From an uncultured Pseudogracilibacillus sp. (lineage in GTDB: Bacteria; Bacillota; Bacilli; Bacillales; Amphibacillaceae): a stretch of 7,161 nt of DNA. A program made the position numbers and the translations under genes. Positions 5,656 to 7,161 of the stretch are shown one piece after another. The notes beneath the pieces are model-generated. The model did not search any database. It was not told where the DNA came from and was given only the letters and a program-made list of their open reading frames with translations. The number at the start of each line of letters is the position of its first letter. Position 1 is the stretch's first letter. The stretch is from contig CALJVC010000024.1 in NCBI GenBank assembly GCA_937974845.1, forward strand, positions 1 to 7,161, read 5' to 3'.

Positions 5656-5914
5656 TAGTTTTTCCATCCTTTGTACATAATCTATTGTTATTTTACCGCC
5701 ATATAATTTAAGTAGCAATGAATGTTCACAAAATACAGCTGTACTAAAACGGCTACCTTTACAAAAGAAGGGTAATTTGAAAAACAACCTGTAAAACAGA
5801 AGGAACTCTATATAGGTATAAAACGTTTAATGGATCTTAAGCCAAGGGTAAGTAAAGAAGAAATTAAGGTTCTCTTTAAAAAGTACTTAATCCTTGTAGA
5901 CTCGAAAAAACAAA
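5656..5914. other. Intergenic region between proC and tadA
   Basis: This 259-bp stretch holds the predicted tadA promoter (5690-5718) at its left end. No strong terminator for proC was found. The best candidate is a weak minus-strand hairpin, ATTAAG (5886-5891) with CTTAAT (5863-5868), plus a T-run (GTTTTTT) soon after the proC stop that lacks a good stem. On the + strand a short frame is open from 5776, with an ATG at 5830-5832, and ends at TAG 5923-5925. From the ATG it would code 31 residues (MDLKPRVSKEEIKVLFKKYL...). No ribosome binding site sits at a suitable distance, so I do not call it a gene. Confidence 0.4.
5690..5718 (-). promoter_or_regulatory. Predicted promoter of the tadA-cobU-cobS-cobU'-cblT run
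   Basis: On the minus strand TTGCTA (5713-5718) and TAAAAT (5690-5695) are separated by exactly 17 nt. The predicted start near 5683 leaves a leader of about 28 nt before the tadA ATG. No room is left for a cobalamin riboswitch. The boxes are close to but not at consensus. Readthrough from proC is an additional possibility, since no strong terminator separates them. Confidence 0.55.
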
Positions 5915-6727
5915 TTACTCACTAGAGCCAAGGGCTTCCGAACGACGCGTGGCCTGCTTAACACATTCAACCATAGCCCGTTTGACATCAAAAGCCTCCA
6001 ACGTAGCGATTCCCGCAGCGGTCGTTCCATTCGGGCTCGTCACTTGCTCCCGTAACTGGGCAGGAGATTCAGGCCTTTCTGCTAACATCTTTCCAGCACC
6101 GATGACCGTTTGGGTTATCAGTTGCTTAGCGGTAGAAGGATCCAGCCCTTCTTCCATGGCCGCCTGTTCCATCGCCTCAACCATATAATATATATACGCA
6201 GGACCACTTCCTGAAAGCCCTGTTACAATATGCATTTGTTCCTCGTCGACAAGGACGACCTCGCCAATCGCTTCAAACAAGCGCCGAGCGATAGCGACTT
6301 CCCCTTCGCTTGCATACCGCCCTTTACAAAGGGCTGTTGCTGAGTAGCCAATCGTTGCAGAAGTATTAGGCATCGAACGAATGACCCCTATTTCCTGTCC
6401 CACTGTCTCCTCTATTTTCTTCGTCGGTACTCCAGCTACAACAGAGATAATCAACTGTCCTTCCCGAATATAAGGAGCCGTTTCCTGCAGGGCTAACTCG
6501 ACATCATAAGGCTTTGTCGCTATTACAAGAATATCTGCCTGGGAAACCACTTCTCGACGGTCACTAGAACTTTGTATACCGTAGTTTTCCTCTAACTCCT
6601 GTAAACGTTGTTTATTTTCTTTATTTGTAACGTAAATATTTTCCTTTGCAAAAACTTGTTTACGAACGATGCCGGCAATGACCGCTTCCGCCATCGATCC
6701 AGCTCCAATAAAACTTATCTTCTCCAT
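5915..6727 (-). CDS. proC: Pyrroline-5-carboxylate reductase
   Basis: ProC catalyses the last step of proline synthesis, NAD(P)H-dependent reduction of 1-pyrroline-5-carboxylate to proline, in the cytoplasm. The 270-aa length is typical. The N-terminal Rossmann motif is FIGAGSMAEAVIAGI (6-20), followed by VIATKPYDV (68-76) and IRSMPNTSATIG (116-127). The C-terminal dimerisation and substrate domain shows LSGSGPAYIYYMVEAM (171-186) and the signature QVTSPNGTTAAGIATLE (228-244). The start is supported by a GGGAGAGGGAG site a few bases upstream. The gene stands directly behind a complete proline-type T-box leader, so expression should rise when tRNA-Pro is uncharged. It is on the same strand as tadA but 259 bp away. 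Confidence 0.97.
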   Translation of the reverse strand: MEKISFIGAGSMAEAVIAGIVRKQVFAKENIYVTNKENKQRLQELEENYGIQSSSDRREVVSQADILVIATKPYDVELALQETAPYIREGQLIISVVAGVPTKKIEETVGQEIGVIRSMPNTSATIGYSATALCKGRYASEGEVAIARRLFEAIGEVVLVDEEQMHIVTGLSGSGPAYIYYMVEAMEQAAMEEGLDPSTAKQLITQTVIGAGKMLAERPESPAQLREQVTSPNGTTAAGIATLEAFDVKRAMVECVKQATRRSEALGSSE

Positions 6728-6764
6728 ACTCCCTCTCCCTTTCCCTAACTTTACTTTTTACAAA

Positions 6765-7024
6765 TAAAAAACCCCATTTCTGTCCTTACACGTAAGGACG
6801 GAAATGGGGAAATTTTCCGCGGTACCACCTCAATTGACATAGATTAGCTATGTCCACTCTTATTCACGATAACGCATCGAAGGCGGTTAGTTTATGAGAC
6901 TAACGACTCCTAGGTAGGGTTCCGCTAAGCTGTAATTAATGAAACCTCTCAACCGATGGGCTTCAATCTCTGTTAATTCGCTTAACGTACTCGCCTATTC
7001 ATCGCCACTTCCATTATTAAGTTA
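6765..7024 (-). promoter_or_regulatory. T-box riboswitch leader, proline-specific (CCU specifier)
   Basis: The leader binds tRNA-Pro and lets transcription reach proC when the tRNA is uncharged. The minus strand carries the T-box AGGTGGTACCGCGG (6817-6830). Its UGGU would pair with the ACCA end of a tRNA with discriminator A, as in bacterial tRNA-Pro. In stem I, AGTA (6988-6991) and GAA (6920-6922) form the expected loop-E motif. It is framed on one side by the helix CGTTAAG/CTTAGCG and on the other by TAGG/CCTA. The specifier after GAA-C is CCU (6916-6918), followed by the usual purine A. Hairpins GTTAGT/ACTAAC (6886-6904) and GACATAG/CTATGTC (6836-6854) lie in the stem II/III region. The antiterminator can form from AGG and GCGG of the T-box side with CCGTCCTT (6794-6801), which competes with the terminator. 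Confidence 0.95.
6766..6809 (-). terminator. Regulated terminator of the proC T-box leader
   Basis: On the minus strand CCCCATTTC (6801-6809) pairs with GAAATGGGG (6772-6780). Above an internal mismatch GTCCTTAC (6792-6799) pairs with GTAAGGAC (6782-6789). A run of six T follows. Its 5' arm includes bases (6794-6801) needed for the antiterminator, so the two structures exclude each other. Confidence 0.93.
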
Positions 7025-7030
7025 CATAAA

Positions 7031-7059
7031 ATAGTAAAACCTTATCCAAGATTTGTCAA
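7031..7059 (-). promoter_or_regulatory. Sigma-A-type promoter of the T-box-proC unit
   Basis: A perfect TTGACA (7054-7059) and TACTAT (7031-7036) have a 17-nt spacer. The predicted transcript start near 7024 is just ahead of the 5' side of T-box stem I, so the whole leader is transcribed. Confidence 0.88.
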
Positions 7060-7110
7060 GTCCTTTATCAAAAGCGCTTTTCAATAATCTGATTACAAAA
7101 GGCGGGAGCC

Positions 7111-7152
7111 ATTATTTCCCGGAAAATAATAGCCTGCTAAACTTATTTTCCG
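7111..7152. repeat. Overlapping inverted repeats, possible terminator of an upstream gene
   Basis: Two inverted repeats share one arm. ATTATTT (7111-7117) can pair with AAATAAT (7124-7130), with partial GC-rich extension outward. CGGAAAATAA (7120-7129) is a perfect 10-bp match to TTATTTTCCG (7143-7152) across a 13-nt loop. Neither has a clean T-run after it, apart from CCTTTT on the minus strand at about 7098-7103. It may be the end of a gene beyond the right edge, or a protein-binding site. No coding frame was recognised in 7060-7161. Confidence 0.4.
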
Positions 7153-7161
7153 AATAAAAAA

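Noticed and set aside
5656..5787. N-terminal 44-residue extension of TadA
   Set aside because: The extra residues do not resemble TadA, they span the predicted promoter, and a good ribosome binding site precedes the internal ATG at 5653-5655.
7001..7010. GCCACTT resembling part of a B12 box
   Set aside because: It falls on the opposite strand within T-box stem I, lacks the rest of the B12-box context, and is explained by the T-box structure.

Overview
The window reads as low-GC Gram-positive (Bacillota, class Bacilli) chromosome. This rests on the strong AAGGAGG-type ribosome binding sites, a long Bacillus-type SRP RNA (about 271 nt, with Alu domain), a T-box leader controlling proC, TTGACA/TATAAT-like promoters with 17-nt spacers, and U-tailed hairpin terminators. 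I cannot name the genus. No transposase, phage, CRISPR or tRNA gene was seen.

Layout. At the left edge, the last ~30 codons of a + strand gene of unknown function share a bidirectional terminator with a convergent ylmD/pgeF-type gene (128-880, -). Upstream of ylmD lies the SRP RNA gene (978-1248, -) with its own promoter and terminator. Divergent from it, on the + strand, is a two-gene unit: PduO-type cob(I)alamin adenosyltransferase and cblS (alpha-ribazole kinase), overlapping by ATGA. Converging on that unit is a minus-strand run: tadA (5655-5170), cobU, cobS, a short cobU-like gene, and cblT (ends 2751). Upstream again is proC (6727-5915, -), preceded by a complete T-box leader with a CCU (proline) specifier and a near-consensus promoter.

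How the genes work together. Five or six genes form a cobamide salvage and lower-ligand attachment module. The predicted steps are: CblT imports alpha-ribazole; CblS phosphorylates it to alpha-ribazole phosphate, so CobT is not needed; the adenosyltransferase adds the upper ligand to salvaged corrinoid; CobU (perhaps with its short paralogue) makes adenosylcobinamide-GDP; and CobS joins the two halves. No corrin-ring synthesis genes, CobT, CobC-type phosphatase or corrinoid importer is in the window. No cobalamin riboswitch is visible.

The most interesting points are the two CobU-like proteins, each lacking motifs that the other keeps, and the position of the module. It lies between tadA and the SRP RNA gene, which are close neighbours upstream of dnaX in Bacillus subtilis. 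tadA, a tRNA-editing housekeeping gene, overlaps cobU by ATGA and probably shares its transcript.
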